From Klebsiella pneumoniae (lineage in GTDB: Bacteria > Pseudomonadota > Gammaproteobacteria > Pseudomonadales > UBA5518): 46,049 nt of DNA. The position numbers and the translations under genes are program-made. The stretch lies in assembly GCA_945862145.1 (NCBI GenBank), contig CAMAXE010000031.1, positions 1 to 46,049 on the forward strand, in the 5' to 3' direction. Below, piece by piece: positions 14,486 to 24,741 of this stretch; position 1 is the stretch's first letter, and each line of letters opens with the position of its first letter. The notes below the pieces were generated by a model. It was not told the origin of the DNA and did not search any database. It saw only the letters and a list, made by a program, of their open reading frames with translations.

Positions 14486-17400
14486 ATGCTGCTCTTCCAC
14501 CACGGCAACGATCTCGCGACCCTGCGCCTGCTGGCCGCGCATCGGCTTGCGCAGTCCCCGCCCGCGCCGCTGCAAGCCGAGTATCTCGTGGTGCCTAACG
14601 GTGGAATGGCCAAGTGGCTCCGGCGGGGTGTGGCGGCCACGCAGGGGATCGCTGCCGACCTGAGTTGCGACAGCCCCGCGGTTTTCCTGCGACGCATCGC
14701 GGCCATCGTGTTTGGCGGCCTCGCAGACTCCCAAGACCCCTGGTCCAAGGATCTCCTTACGGTCCGCCTGATGGGCCTTTTGCCCGGACTGCTCCCTGAG
14801 CCGGGCTTCGCGCCGCTGGCGGCCTATCTCGCCGACACCCGCGACCCGCGCCGCCTGCTCGCGCTCTCGCGCCAGCTGGCATCGCTGTTCGACCAGTACC
14901 TGATCTGGCGTGCCGACTGGATCCTCGAGTGGGAGCGCGGTCTCGCGGGGCAGGGCGATCCCGCGCGCGACAACCTCTGGCAGCCGGTGCTCTGGCGTGC
15001 GCTGAGTGCAGCGGTCAGGGCGGCCCACCCCGGCGTGCTGCACCCGCCCGCGATGATCGAAAGCCTCTGCGAGCGACTCACACGTGGCGCCTCACCGCCC
15101 GGCCTGCCCGCGCGTATCACGGGCTTCGGTCTTGGGGCCCTGCCCACCGGGCTGCTCTCGGTGCTCCGGGCGCTCGGGGCGCATATCGATGTGCAGGTGT
15201 TCCAGTTCAATGCGTGCCAGGAATTCTGGATCGATGTGCAGAGCGAGCGCACGCTGGCGCAGTGGCGGCTGCATGCCCCGGAGCGCGCGCTGTACGCTGA
15301 ATCGGGCAATGCGCTGCTCGCCTCCTGGGGCAGGGTGGGCGCCGCGCAGCTCGGCTTGCTGCTCGATGCCGACGTGCCGCTCGAGTTCCACTTCCGCGAG
15401 CCGAACCAAGGCACGTTGCTCGGCTGTATCCAGCTGGACATCCTCTGCCTGCGCGAATCCGCTGGCAGCGGCCCGCTGACTGCCGACGGCAGCGTGCTCT
15501 TCGCCGAAACGCACAGCCGTCTGCGTGAGGTCGAGGCGCTGCACGATGCCCTGCTCGACATGATCGAGCGTTTCCCCGAGCTGACTCCGCGCGACATTGT
15601 CGTGATGGCTCCTGACATCGCGCCCTATGCGCCGCATATCGAGGCGGTTTTCGGGGAGCTGCGCAACAACGACCCGCGGTTTCTGCCTTTTGCCATTTCC
15701 GACCGCTCGAGCCTTGCGGAGGAGCCCCTCACCCGTAGCTTCCTGCACCTTCTTTCGCTCCCGCGCAGCCGCTTCTCCGCCTCCGAGGTGCTGGGTCTGC
15801 TCGCGGTGCCCGCCATTGGCGAGCGCGCGGGGTTCACGCCCGCCGATATCGAGAGCCTGCACGAACTCGTGGTGCGCAGCGGCGTCCGCTGGGGTTATGA
15901 CGACACGGGCTCGGCAGGTGAGGGGCCGGCGCTCGCGCGCAATACATGGCGCTTCGGGCTCGAACGATTGCTGCTTGGAGTAGCGCTGGACGAGGGCACG
16001 CTCTTCGACGGTGTGGCACCCCTTGGTGGCAACGACGCGACCGAGGCCGAGCAGGTGGGAAGGCTGGCGGCCTTCGTCGATCGTCTCGCCGAGCGGGCCG
16101 CGCAGTTCCAGGCTCCACGCACGCCCGCGCTCTGGCGCGCGCAGATTCACAGCCTTTTTGCCGACTTCATTTCTACAGAGCCTGCTCACGCCGCAGCCCG
16201 CGCGGAGCTGTTCGCTGCGGTGAATACGGCCATCGACACGCTCGATACCGCGGGCTGTGTCGATGAACTCGCGCGCGAGGTGGTGCAGGACCTGATCGAA
16301 ACCCATCTCAATGCCGCCGAGACCAGCCACGCTTTCCTTCGTGCCGGAGTGAGCTTTTGCCAGTTGACGCCGCTGCGCAGCATTCCCTTCCGCGCGGTCT
16401 GCCTGCTCGGCATGAACGCAGCGGATTTTCCGCGTAACCGCGAGCGCCCGGCCTTCGACCTGATGCGCGCCGCGCCGCGCCGCGGAGACCCCTCGCGCCG
16501 CGACGATGATCGTTTCCTGTTTCTCGAATCCGTGCTCGCGGCCCGCGATTGCCTCTACATCAGCCGTGTGGCAGCCGACGAGCGCAGCAACGCGGGGCTG
16601 GAGCCTGCGGTGCCCTTGAGCGAGCTGCGCGAATACATCGATCGTTGCCACGGCGAGGGGAGCGCCGTGGCGCTCACGGTGCGGCACGCGCTGAAGCCCT
16701 TCCACCCGTCTTACTTCGACGGTAGCGGTGCGCGCTTCAGCTTCCGTGGCGAGTGGTGCCCGGCTGCCGAGGCCATGGGTGCTGCGCCCAGCCCGTTCTG
16801 CCCGGCACCGCTTGCGCCGCGCCCGGAGCCCGTGATCCGCCCCGATGATCTGGTGCGTTTTTTCCGGCGTCCTTGCGAGACTTTCTTTAGCGCGCGGCTG
16901 GAGGTGCGCTTCGACAAGGTCGAGGAGTCCGTGGAAGACATCGAGCCGTTGGAGCTCGACACCCTCGAGAGCTGGTCGCTGCGGCGTGATCTGCTGGAGG
17001 CCTCGCTTTCCGGGCGCGAGCACGATGTGGAGGCGCAGTTGCTCGCCACCGGCGCATTGCCACAAGGCGCAGCGGGCGAGCGCTTGATTGGCAAGTCGCG
17101 GGCAGAAGTTGCCAAGGTGCTCGATACCGTCCGCAACTGGGCCCCGGCGCGCTCCGAGCGCGTCTCGCTCGATCTGGGCACGCAGCGCCTCGAGGGAGAG
17201 CTCGGCGGGCTGCGCGGTGCGGCGCTGCAGGAGTATTCGGTGTCCGAAAAGCTGTCGGGCAACCATGCGGTCGCGTTCTGGATCCGTCACCTCATTGCCT
17301 GCGCTGCCGGGCTCGTCTCTGCGCCCAGCGAGTGCGTCAACCGCAAGGCCAAGGCCCGCCTGCCCGTGATTGCGCCCGAGGTGGCCATGGCCCACCTGCG

Positions 17401-17692
17401 CGATCTGGCTGCCATACGCAGCGAGGGCCTGTGTGAGCCGCTTCCGCTCTTTCCCAAGGCAGCTTTTGCCCGCAGCAAGTTGTTGGAGGAGGACGCGGCC
17501 AAGGCGCGATCCGCAGCGCTGGCCGTCTTCCTGCCCGGTTGGGGTGATTCGCCCGGCGAGTGCGATGACGCCTACGTGAGCCGCGCGTTCCCGGACGCCG
17601 AGCAGGCGCTCGACAGCCGCTTCGAGGCCTTGTCGGAGCGCGTGTTCCGGCCACTGGTCGCAGCGCTCGCTGAAGGGGCCAAAAAGTCATGA
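14486..17692 (+). CDS. recC: Exodeoxyribonuclease V subunit gamma
   Basis: This 1068-residue protein is RecC, the Chi-recognition subunit of the RecBCD helicase-nuclease. Family segments include MLLFHHGNDLATL at the start, YLVVPNGGMAKWLRRGVA, RITGFGLGALPTGLLSVLRAL, DIVVMAPDIAPYAPHIEAVF, LPFAISDRS, GVSFCQLTPLRSIPFRAVCLLGMN and DDDRFLFLESVLAAR. The helicase-like domains lack working Walker motifs, as expected. The Chi sequence recognised cannot be predicted by eye. The stop overlaps the recB ATG. Order recC-recB-recD without ptrA between is common outside the enterobacteria. Confidence 0.96.
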   Translation: MLLFHHGNDLATLRLLAAHRLAQSPPAPLQAEYLVVPNGGMAKWLRRGVAATQGIAADLSCDSPAVFLRRIAAIVFGGLADSQDPWSKDLLTVRLMGLLPGLLPEPGFAPLAAYLADTRDPRRLLALSRQLASLFDQYLIWRADWILEWERGLAGQGDPARDNLWQPVLWRALSAAVRAAHPGVLHPPAMIESLCERLTRGASPPGLPARITGFGLGALPTGLLSVLRALGAHIDVQVFQFNACQEFWIDVQSERTLAQWRLHAPERALYAESGNALLASWGRVGAAQLGLLLDADVPLEFHFREPNQGTLLGCIQLDILCLRESAGSGPLTADGSVLFAETHSRLREVEALHDALLDMIERFPELTPRDIVVMAPDIAPYAPHIEAVFGELRNNDPRFLPFAISDRSSLAEEPLTRSFLHLLSLPRSRFSASEVLGLLAVPAIGERAGFTPADIESLHELVVRSGVRWGYDDTGSAGEGPALARNTWRFGLERLLLGVALDEGTLFDGVAPLGGNDATEAEQVGRLAAFVDRLAERAAQFQAPRTPALWRAQIHSLFADFISTEPAHAAARAELFAAVNTAIDTLDTAGCVDELAREVVQDLIETHLNAAETSHAFLRAGVSFCQLTPLRSIPFRAVCLLGMNAADFPRNRERPAFDLMRAAPRRGDPSRRDDDRFLFLESVLAARDCLYISRVAADERSNAGLEPAVPLSELREYIDRCHGEGSAVALTVRHALKPFHPSYFDGSGARFSFRGEWCPAAEAMGAAPSPFCPAPLAPRPEPVIRPDDLVRFFRRPCETFFSARLEVRFDKVEESVEDIEPLELDTLESWSLRRDLLEASLSGREHDVEAQLLATGALPQGAAGERLIGKSRAEVAKVLDTVRNWAPARSERVSLDLGTQRLEGELGGLRGAALQEYSVSEKLSGNHAVAFWIRHLIACAAGLVSAPSECVNRKAKARLPVIAPEVAMAHLRDLAAIRSEGLCEPLPLFPKAAFARSKLLEEDAAKARSAALAVFLPGWGDSPGECDDAYVSRAFPDAEQALDSRFEALSERVFRPLVAALAEGAKKS

Positions 17693-20600
17693 CGGCGCCC
17701 TCCACCGGACAGGAGCTCGACGCGCTGCGCCAGTCGCTCTCGGGCCGCTGCCTGATCGAGGCCAGCGCTGGCACGGGCAAGACCTACGCCATCACCAGCC
17801 TCGTGTTGCGTTTGCTGCTCGGTCACGATGGCCGCAGCACGGGTGTGAATCCCTTGCGATTGGAAGACATCCTGATTGTCACCTTCACGCGCGACGCCAC
17901 CGAGGAGCTGCGCGGCCGTATTCGAGAGCGCCTGCAGGAAGCCCGCGCCGCCTTTGCCCCCGGTGCGCCGGAAAGCTCTGACCAGTTGATCGCTGCGTTG
18001 CGCGCAGAGAGTGCGGATGCCACTGCAGACCACGACCGGCTCGCACTTGCGGCCATGAGCCTCGATCTCGCGAGCATCCTCACCATCCATGGCTTCGCCG
18101 CCCGCGTGCTGCAGCGCCACGCCTTCGAGAGCGGCGCCTCCTTTGCCGCCGACATCAGCGAGAACGACGCCCACGTCCTGCGCGAGACGGTGCTCGATAT
18201 CTGGCGCGAGCGTGTGTACCCGCTGCCTTCGCTCGCCTCAGATGCCATCCATGCGGGCTGGAAATCGCCCGGGAAGTTCATCAAGGACGTTCGTGAGCTG
18301 CTGCCGCGACAGGACCTCGGCTGGCGCGGCGTGCCGCCCCATGACTGGGATGCCCTGCTCGCGGAACTGGGGGCTGCGAAGCAAAGACTTCGCGCCCGGG
18401 CCGCTACACCCTCTACCGCTGCCGAGCGCGAGCAGCTCTTCGCGCAGCTCAAGGTGGAAGGGCAACGCGCGCTCGATGCCTTCTTCGAGGCCGCCGCGCA
18501 GGACACGCTGAAACTCTCGCATCTGGACAACATCGCCCGCGAGAAGCTCGTCGCGCTCCGCCCGAAGCGCGTAGTCGACAAAGGCGAGGAGATGCCCCCA
18601 ATGCCCCTGCTCGAGGACGCGGAGGCGCTGTCCCGGCATGCGGCGCTCCTGCGCCAGCGGCTCCTGCACGATGCCGTGACCGACACCTTCCGGCGACTTG
18701 TCTCGCGCAAGGCGCGCACCGCGGAGCTCGGCTTCGACGATTTGCTGCGCCTCCTCGCCGAGGGCCTCGAGGCCCCGGAACAGGGCGATCGCCTCGCGCA
18801 GCTGATCCGTGAGCAATACCGCGCAGCGCTCGTTGACGAGTGCCAGGACACCGACCCCCTGCAATGGAAGGTCTTTGACCGCATCTATCGCGACGGTGGC
18901 ACGCTCTTCCTGGTGGGAGATCCCAAGCAGGCGATCTATTCCTTCCGCGGTGCCGACGTCTACGCCTACTTGAAGGCCCGGCGTGATGCACCCGAATTGC
19001 GCAGCCTCGGCGTCAGCTGGCGCAGCACCGATGCGCTGGTCAAGGCGCTGAACGCCCTGTTCTCGCTACGCGGCGACAAAGACACCTTCCGGGCTCCGGG
19101 CTTGGCCTACGCAGACGTAAGCGCGGCGGGGAAAGCCGACCGCAAACCCATGCATCTGCGTGGCGCCGCGGTGGCGCCGCTGCAGGTGCTGGGCCCGCTG
19201 GACGCTGGCCTGATGGACGAGAACACCTATCGGGACAGGCTCTGCACGGAAGTAGCAGACCACGTTGCTGGGATGCTTGCGGACGCGGCTGCCGGCGCGC
19301 TGACCATCGGCGGCAAGCAGCTGCAAGCCGGTGATATCGCCCTCCTTGTTCGCGGCTGGCGTGATGCCGCGCCGCTGGTGCGCGCACTCTCGCGCCGTGG
19401 CGTGCCCGTGGTTTCCCGGGCGCGGGACAGTGTCTACCAGAGCAATGCCGCCGCGAGCGTGTTCGCGTTGCTGCGCGCCGTGCTCGAGCCGCGGTCCGAG
19501 CGCGCGCGGCGCGCAGCACTCGCAAGCATTCTGGTGGGCCGCGACGCCGCCGGACTTGACACACTGTTCGCGGACGAGTCGCGCATGCTCGGCCTGCAGG
19601 AAACCTTCATGTCCTGCCGTGAGCGCCTGCGCAGCCGCGGCGTGCAGCCCATGTTTCGCCACCTCTTCCGGGAGCTTGGCGTGCCTGCCCGCGCGCTAGC
19701 CAGCGCCGACGGTGAGCGCCTTCTCACCGACAGCCTGCACCTGATCGAACTCCTCGCCGCGGAACGCGCCACGCAGGACAGCGACGAGGCCCTGCTCGCA
19801 CGCTTCGCCGAGCGTATCGCGAATCCCGATGGTGATCGCGAAGAGCAGCGGCTGCGCCTCGAGAGCGACGCCGAACGTGTGCGCATCCTCACCATCCACG
19901 CGAGCAAGGGCCTGGAGTTTCCGGTGGTGGTGCTGCCATTCCCCGTGCAGCGCTACACGCAGCAGAAGCCGCTTTTCCACGACACGCAGACCCTGCAGCC
20001 CGTGTACGACCTCGCGCATGAGGACGCGTCTCTCGCGCAGGCAGACCAGGAGCGCCTCGCCGAAGACCTGCGCCTGCTCTACGTGGCGCTCACCCGCGCC
20101 AAGTACAGCTGCGTGATCGGTGTGGCAGACGTCTCCAAGCATGGCGTGAGCATGCTCGGAGAGACCGCCCTCGGCTGGCTGCTCGAGGCGGACCTGCTCG
20201 GCTCCACCGCGGCGTTGCAGCGGCTGGGCGCACTCCCGGGCGCGGTGGTGTTACCCACGCCTCCCGCAGCGACGCTGCCCGCGCCGGCAGCTGCCACAGG
20301 CCAACTCTCGGGCCGTACTCTCCGCGTGAGCCTCGATCACGGCTGGAGCAGCACCAGTTACTCCGCGCTGTCTTCCCATCGCTCCGACGCCGAGCGCGCC
20401 GCCCAGACCTTCCGCCAGCCGGAACTCGGTGCGAGCGAGCGCCAGCGCAACGCCGAGCCCGATTACAGCCCCTTCGGTTTCCCGCGCGGCCCTGCTTACG
20501 GCGAGATGCTCCACAAGGTGCTGGAGCATGTGGACCTCGTGCAGCCCGCAAACACGCCGGCCAATGCGGCGCTCATCCGGGCTGCGCTGTTGCGCATCGG

Positions 20601-21195
20601 CTTGCCGGAGTGTTGGGAAAGCGTGGTCGCGCAGATGATCGACGAACTGCGCGAGTGCCCGTTGGACGGTCGCGCGATGCGGCTTGCAGCCATTCCCCGC
20701 AATCAGCGCGTCATGGAGATGGGCTTCGAACTGCCCGTCGCAGGGCTCGATGCCCCTGCGGTGAACGCCTTGATGCATGCGCACGAGCCGCTGGCGGCGC
20801 AGGCCACGCCGCTCAGCTTCAAACCGATGCACGGCATGCTCACGGGATTCATCGACCTCGTCTTCTGCCACGAAGGCCGCTATTACGTGGCGGACTTCAA
20901 GTCCAACCACCTTGGCGATACGCTCGCGGATTACGGCGAACCGCAGCAGCAAAAAGTGATCGCCGAGCACCGCTACGACCTCCAGTACACGCTCTACACG
21001 GTGGCGCTGATGCGTTACCTGCGCGCACGGCTGGGCGAGCACTTCGACTACGACACCCACATGGGCGGCGTGTACTACCTGTTCCTGCGCGGCATCCGCA
21101 GCGCCGATGGCAACCGGCAGGGGGTGTTTTTCACGCTGCCCGCGCGACCGCTGGTGGAGGGTCTGGACGCGATGCTGGGCCAGGTGACGCCATGA
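17689..21195 (+). CDS. recB: Exodeoxyribonuclease V subunit beta
   Basis: This 1168-residue protein is RecB, a 3'-5' SF1 helicase with a C-terminal nuclease domain. The Walker A motif is EASAGTGKTYAIT near residue 24, motif II is VDECQDTDPLQWKVFD, and ILTIHASKGLEFPVVVLPFP and LLYVALTRAKYSCVIG represent later helicase motifs. The nuclease active site YYVADFKSNHLGDT is near residue 1067, with Asp and Lys retained, so cleavage activity is expected. It overlaps recC (ATGA) and recD (ATGA), so all three subunits are translationally coupled. Confidence 0.97.
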   Translation: MTAPSTGQELDALRQSLSGRCLIEASAGTGKTYAITSLVLRLLLGHDGRSTGVNPLRLEDILIVTFTRDATEELRGRIRERLQEARAAFAPGAPESSDQLIAALRAESADATADHDRLALAAMSLDLASILTIHGFAARVLQRHAFESGASFAADISENDAHVLRETVLDIWRERVYPLPSLASDAIHAGWKSPGKFIKDVRELLPRQDLGWRGVPPHDWDALLAELGAAKQRLRARAATPSTAAEREQLFAQLKVEGQRALDAFFEAAAQDTLKLSHLDNIAREKLVALRPKRVVDKGEEMPPMPLLEDAEALSRHAALLRQRLLHDAVTDTFRRLVSRKARTAELGFDDLLRLLAEGLEAPEQGDRLAQLIREQYRAALVDECQDTDPLQWKVFDRIYRDGGTLFLVGDPKQAIYSFRGADVYAYLKARRDAPELRSLGVSWRSTDALVKALNALFSLRGDKDTFRAPGLAYADVSAAGKADRKPMHLRGAAVAPLQVLGPLDAGLMDENTYRDRLCTEVADHVAGMLADAAAGALTIGGKQLQAGDIALLVRGWRDAAPLVRALSRRGVPVVSRARDSVYQSNAAASVFALLRAVLEPRSERARRAALASILVGRDAAGLDTLFADESRMLGLQETFMSCRERLRSRGVQPMFRHLFRELGVPARALASADGERLLTDSLHLIELLAAERATQDSDEALLARFAERIANPDGDREEQRLRLESDAERVRILTIHASKGLEFPVVVLPFPVQRYTQQKPLFHDTQTLQPVYDLAHEDASLAQADQERLAEDLRLLYVALTRAKYSCVIGVADVSKHGVSMLGETALGWLLEADLLGSTAALQRLGALPGAVVLPTPPAATLPAPAAATGQLSGRTLRVSLDHGWSSTSYSALSSHRSDAERAAQTFRQPELGASERQRNAEPDYSPFGFPRGPAYGEMLHKVLEHVDLVQPANTPANAALIRAALLRIGLPECWESVVAQMIDELRECPLDGRAMRLAAIPRNQRVMEMGFELPVAGLDAPAVNALMHAHEPLAAQATPLSFKPMHGMLTGFIDLVFCHEGRYYVADFKSNHLGDTLADYGEPQQQKVIAEHRYDLQYTLYTVALMRYLRARLGEHFDYDTHMGGVYYLFLRGIRSADGNRQGVFFTLPARPLVEGLDAMLGQVTP

Positions 21196-22967
21196 GCACG
21201 CAGCCGCCGGTGCGTGATGATCCCGTGGCTCCGCTCGTGCGGCAGTTCGCCGCGAGCCTGTCGAAGCGCGCGATCACCGACGAAGGCCGCAGCGCCGTCG
21301 ATGCTGCGTCCCGTCTGCTGATCCATGCCCTGCTCGCGGGGGACACCTGCGTCGACATGAATGGCGCCCGCGCGGCGCTTCTGCCCGCCTTGCGGCGTGA
21401 ACAGGCGCTCTGCACGAATGCGCGCAGCGGCATCACCGCGCCGCTGGTGCTCGATGGGCAGCGGCTCTATCTGGCGCGGCTGTGGCACAAGGAAGTAATG
21501 CTCGCGCAGTGCCTCTACGCGCTCGCCACCGAGCGCTGCGATCCCGCGCCAGGCATGCTGGCGAGGCTGCATTTGCTCTTCGATGCGCAGGCCGCAGATC
21601 AGCGCCGCGCCTGCGCGATGGCGCTCACGCGCAGGCTCGGGATCGTCACGGGCGGTCCCGGCACCGGCAAGACCACCACCGTCGCGCGGATGCTTGTGCT
21701 CCTGCTCGAAGGAGCACTCGCGCGGGATGAACGCCCGCTCGTCTGCCTCACCGCACCGACGGGAAAGGCCGCGGCGCGCGCGGCCTCGGCGCTCGCGGAG
21801 GAGCGCAAGAGACTCGTGGACGACGGCCTGGCCGGCCCGCAAGTGGTGGCCCTGCTGCCGCAGGCAGCAACCACGCTGCACCGTCTGCTCGGGGGGCGCC
21901 CGGATGGCAGCTTCCGCCACGGTCCGGGCAATCCGCTGGCCGCCGATGTAGTGGTCGTGGACGAGTGCTCGATGGTGGATCTGCGCCTCTTCGAGGCCCT
22001 CGTGCAGGCGTTGCGTCCCGGTGCGCGGTTGGTGCTGCTCGGCGACAGCAACCAGCTCGACGCCGTGGAGGCTGGCAACGTCTTCGGTGCGCTCTGCGCG
22101 GGCGCGGGCTGCGTCACGCCAGCGCGCGCAGCGGAACTGGCAGAACTCGACATCGCGCCGCAGGGCGTCTCCCCGCAGGCGAGCGCGGTGAACGATGCCA
22201 CCGCCGTGCTGCGCCACAGTTACCGCTTCGATGCGGGCGGGGGCATCGGGCTGCTCTCGGCGGCGGTGCTGGCGCAGGACGCGGAGCGGGTAGAGGCCGC
22301 GCTTGAATCTGAGCCCGAGGGCGTCGTTCTCCGGCAGGCCTTCGATCTGCAGAAAACTCTGTCAATGTCGGCACTGGTCGAGGGTTTTGCGCCGCTCTTG
22401 CAGGCCGCGCAGTCCGGCGCCAGCGATGAGATGCTGCTGAAACTGCTCGACGATTACCGCGTGCTCACGCCGCTGCGCGACGGGCCCTACGGGGTGGAGG
22501 GCCTGAACCGCGGTATCGAACGCGAACTGCAGGCGCGCAAACTCCTGCTACCGCCACGGGGCGCCATCGGTGCGGGCAGGCCCGTGCTGGTGAGCCGCAA
22601 CGACGCCGCATTGCAGGTCTTCAACGGCGATCTCGGCCTGGTGGTGGACGGTCCCGACGGCAGCGAGCAGGTGCTGTTCCCGGGGCCAGACGGCGCGCCC
22701 CGGCGTATTGCTCCCGGGCGCTTGCCCGAATACGGGCTCGCGTTTGCGATGACCATCCACAAGAGCCAGGGTTCTGAATCCACGCGGGTGGCGATCGTGC
22801 TGCCGCCCTCGCAGGGACGTGACTTCGGCAGCCGCGAGATGCTCTACACCGCCATCACGCGCGCCAAAAAGAGCCTGCTTCTGCTGATGCCGGAGGGGCC
22901 GCTGGAAGCGCGCTGGCTGCAGGCCTCGGCGCGAAATTCGGGCTTGGCGGAGCGCTTGCACGGCTGA
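21192..22967 (+). CDS. recD: Exodeoxyribonuclease V subunit alpha
   Basis: This 591-residue protein is RecD, the 5'-3' SF1B helicase of RecBCD. Walker A is IVTGGPGTGKTTTVARML, motif II is VVVDECSMVDLRLFEAL, and GDSNQLDAVEAGNVF, FAMTIHKSQGSE and LYTAITRAKKSLLLL follow. Start: ATG at 21192, overlapping the recB stop; a longer open frame reaching back to 20610 lies within recB. Length is typical. It is the last gene of the recCBD operon; no clear terminator follows. Confidence 0.96.
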   Translation: MSTQPPVRDDPVAPLVRQFAASLSKRAITDEGRSAVDAASRLLIHALLAGDTCVDMNGARAALLPALRREQALCTNARSGITAPLVLDGQRLYLARLWHKEVMLAQCLYALATERCDPAPGMLARLHLLFDAQAADQRRACAMALTRRLGIVTGGPGTGKTTTVARMLVLLLEGALARDERPLVCLTAPTGKAAARAASALAEERKRLVDDGLAGPQVVALLPQAATTLHRLLGGRPDGSFRHGPGNPLAADVVVVDECSMVDLRLFEALVQALRPGARLVLLGDSNQLDAVEAGNVFGALCAGAGCVTPARAAELAELDIAPQGVSPQASAVNDATAVLRHSYRFDAGGGIGLLSAAVLAQDAERVEAALESEPEGVVLRQAFDLQKTLSMSALVEGFAPLLQAAQSGASDEMLLKLLDDYRVLTPLRDGPYGVEGLNRGIERELQARKLLLPPRGAIGAGRPVLVSRNDAALQVFNGDLGLVVDGPDGSEQVLFPGPDGAPRRIAPGRLPEYGLAFAMTIHKSQGSESTRVAIVLPPSQGRDFGSREMLYTAITRAKKSLLLLMPEGPLEARWLQASARNSGLAERLHG

Positions 22968-23096
22968 GCGCGCCACCCCTGCGCCCCGCAAACGGGTGTC
23001 GCTAGTCCCGGCCGATCAGCCCTTAGCCGCCGCCGGTGCAGCGGATTCGGGCCTCACGTCAGCGCGCTGATAAAACTCCTGCCCTACCCGCTCGAT

Positions 23097-24239
23097 ATGG
23101 GCCCGGAGTTCGGCGTTGTCGAGTTGCTCGAAGGCCGACAGCACCCCGATTGGCCGCACTTCCGCTACCGTCCCGATCTGCTGACCGGGCGGGAGGCGGA
23201 GTTTTTGCGCGGTAGCGGAGTTGTCACGGGGGCGGCGCTGCACCTTGCCAACGATGAGCGGTTGGGGCTCAGCATCGAACTCATGGCCAGCGAAGCGCTC
23301 AAGACCTCGGAGATCGAAGGTGAGATTCTGGACCGGGACAGCGTCCAGTCCTCGTTGCGGCGGCACTTTGGCCTGCAGACCGACGGGCGGCATATCGGGC
23401 CAGCAGAGCAGGGGGTCGCTGCCATGCTCACTGCGGTGTACCGGCACTACGCCTCGGTGCTGACGGAATCGATGCTGTTCGAATGGCATCGGGGCTTGAT
23501 GCAGGGTCGGTCGAATGTCGCCGTCGTGGGTGGATATCGCATGCACGACGAGCCAATGCAGGTCGTGTCCGGCCCCTTGCATGCGCCGAAGGTGCACTTC
23601 GAAGCGCCACCCTCTGCGGCTGTCCCGCGCGAGATGAAGGCGTTCCTGTTGTGGTTCGAACGAACCGCGCCATCGGGAGAGGCACCATTGCCCCCGCTGC
23701 TGCGGGCAGGCCTTGCTCATCTGCACTTCGAAACCATCCATCCGTTCGAGGACGGAAACGGCCGGATCGGCCGCGCCATCGCCGAGATGGCGCTCGCCCA
23801 GGGCGCGGGCCAGCCGGCGCTCACCACGCTCTCTTTTGTCCTGCAACGACATCGTTCCCGCTACTACCGGGAGTTCTCGGCCGCGAGCCGGACGATCGGA
23901 GTCGATGCTTGGCTCGACTGGTTCGCCGACAGGGTGCTGGAGGCGCAGCGCCGCACGATCGCATCCATCGAATTCGTCATAGCCAAGACGCGCCTGCTCG
24001 ACCGACTGCGAGGCCGCATCAACGCGCGTCAGGAAAAAGCCCTCCTGCGGGTGATGCGGGATGGGTCGGACGGTTTCGAAGGAGGTTTGTCAGCCGGCAA
24101 ATACCGGGCGATCACCGGTGCCACGGCCCCGACTGCCCGGCGTGACCTCGCAGACCTCGTGGCGCTGGGTGCGTTGGTGCGTAGCGGTGAGTACAAGGCA
24201 ACGCGCTATGCGGTGCCATTTGCCATACGCGGGCTGTAG
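23097..24239 (+). CDS. Fic family AMPylation protein with N-terminal inhibitory helix
   Basis: This 380-residue Fic protein has an N-terminal DUF4172/Fic_N domain (HPDWPHFRY), an inhibitory motif [ST]-x3-E-[GN] (TSEIEG, residues 70-75) and the catalytic loop HPFEDGNGR (215-223), which is complete with the active His. It ends in a winged-helix-like segment ([20 protein letters not shown]). Class II Fic proteins of this type AMPylate target proteins, and the inhibitory Glu keeps them mostly off. No ribosome-binding site is seen before the ATG at 23097; the frame is open further upstream, so the start is uncertain. It may be stand-alone or a toxin; no antitoxin partner is adjacent. Confidence 0.9.
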   Translation: MGPEFGVVELLEGRQHPDWPHFRYRPDLLTGREAEFLRGSGVVTGAALHLANDERLGLSIELMASEALKTSEIEGEILDRDSVQSSLRRHFGLQTDGRHIGPAEQGVAAMLTAVYRHYASVLTESMLFEWHRGLMQGRSNVAVVGGYRMHDEPMQVVSGPLHAPKVHFEAPPSAAVPREMKAFLLWFERTAPSGEAPLPPLLRAGLAHLHFETIHPFEDGNGRIGRAIAEMALAQGAGQPALTTLSFVLQRHRSRYYREFSAASRTIGVDAWLDWFADRVLEAQRRTIASIEFVIAKTRLLDRLRGRINARQEKALLRVMRDGSDGFEGGLSAGKYRAITGATAPTARRDLADLVALGALVRSGEYKATRYAVPFAIRGL

Positions 24240-24541
24240 CCGCTTGCGACCCCCACCGCAGCATCTATATCCCCCGCAAACGCCAACACACCGTCCGCCT
24301 CGCGCACGGTCGTCCGCTCCAGCTTCTGCAGAATGCGCGGACTGAGCCCGCACACGATCAGGATGCCGCCGACGATGGCCGTATAGAGGCCATGCTGCGG
24401 CGGCACGCCGGCAGCGATCGCCAGAGCCATCGAGAGGGGAAGCGCGATCACGCCCACTGTGATCCCGGCGAGCGCATCGCTGCGCAGCCCCTCCAGTGAC
24501 CGCCCCGACTCCGCCAGGTATCCGTGCAGTGCAGAGAACAT
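24206..24541 (-). pseudogene. SulP anion transporter with large internal deletion
   Basis: A 111-codon frame joins the SulP N-terminus ([20 protein letters not shown], then [18 protein letters not shown]) directly to a tail ([17 protein letters not shown], then [10 protein letters not shown]) that looks like the end of the STAS domain. Normal SulP proteins are about 500-570 residues with 10-14 membrane helices; most of these are missing after about residue 62 (near 24356). The junction keeps the reading frame. It cannot work as a transporter. The 3' end overlaps the fic 3' end by 34 bp in convergent orientation. Confidence 0.7.
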
Positions 24542-24741
24542 CGTGCTTCATCCCGCGTGACGCCTCGTTTGCGAGACTACACCCGGATGTCTGCTTGAGT
24601 GCTCGATGCGACAAAATCACTGCTGCTAGGGATCCGCTGGCGTTGTACGCAAATTCCCTCGGTCCCATGCCTGCACCCGGGTGTCGCGGGCCCGTATAAT
24701 CTGTGCTCGCGGGCGTCGAGCCCCCTGTCGAGGAGACACCC

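Noticed and set aside
15092-17395. 767-codon minus-strand frame in recC
   Set aside because: A His/Arg/Gln-rich shadow typical of the antisense of GC-rich coding DNA; recC is unambiguous on the plus strand.
20610-21191. N-terminal extension of recD (785-codon frame)
   Set aside because: The extension lies wholly inside recB in another frame and lacks RecD similarity; the ATG at 21192 makes a standard ATGA overlap.
23016-23852. 278-codon minus-strand frame opposite fic
   Set aside because: It is antisense to the conserved Fic domain; only its last 25 codons lie outside fic and they match nothing I recognise.
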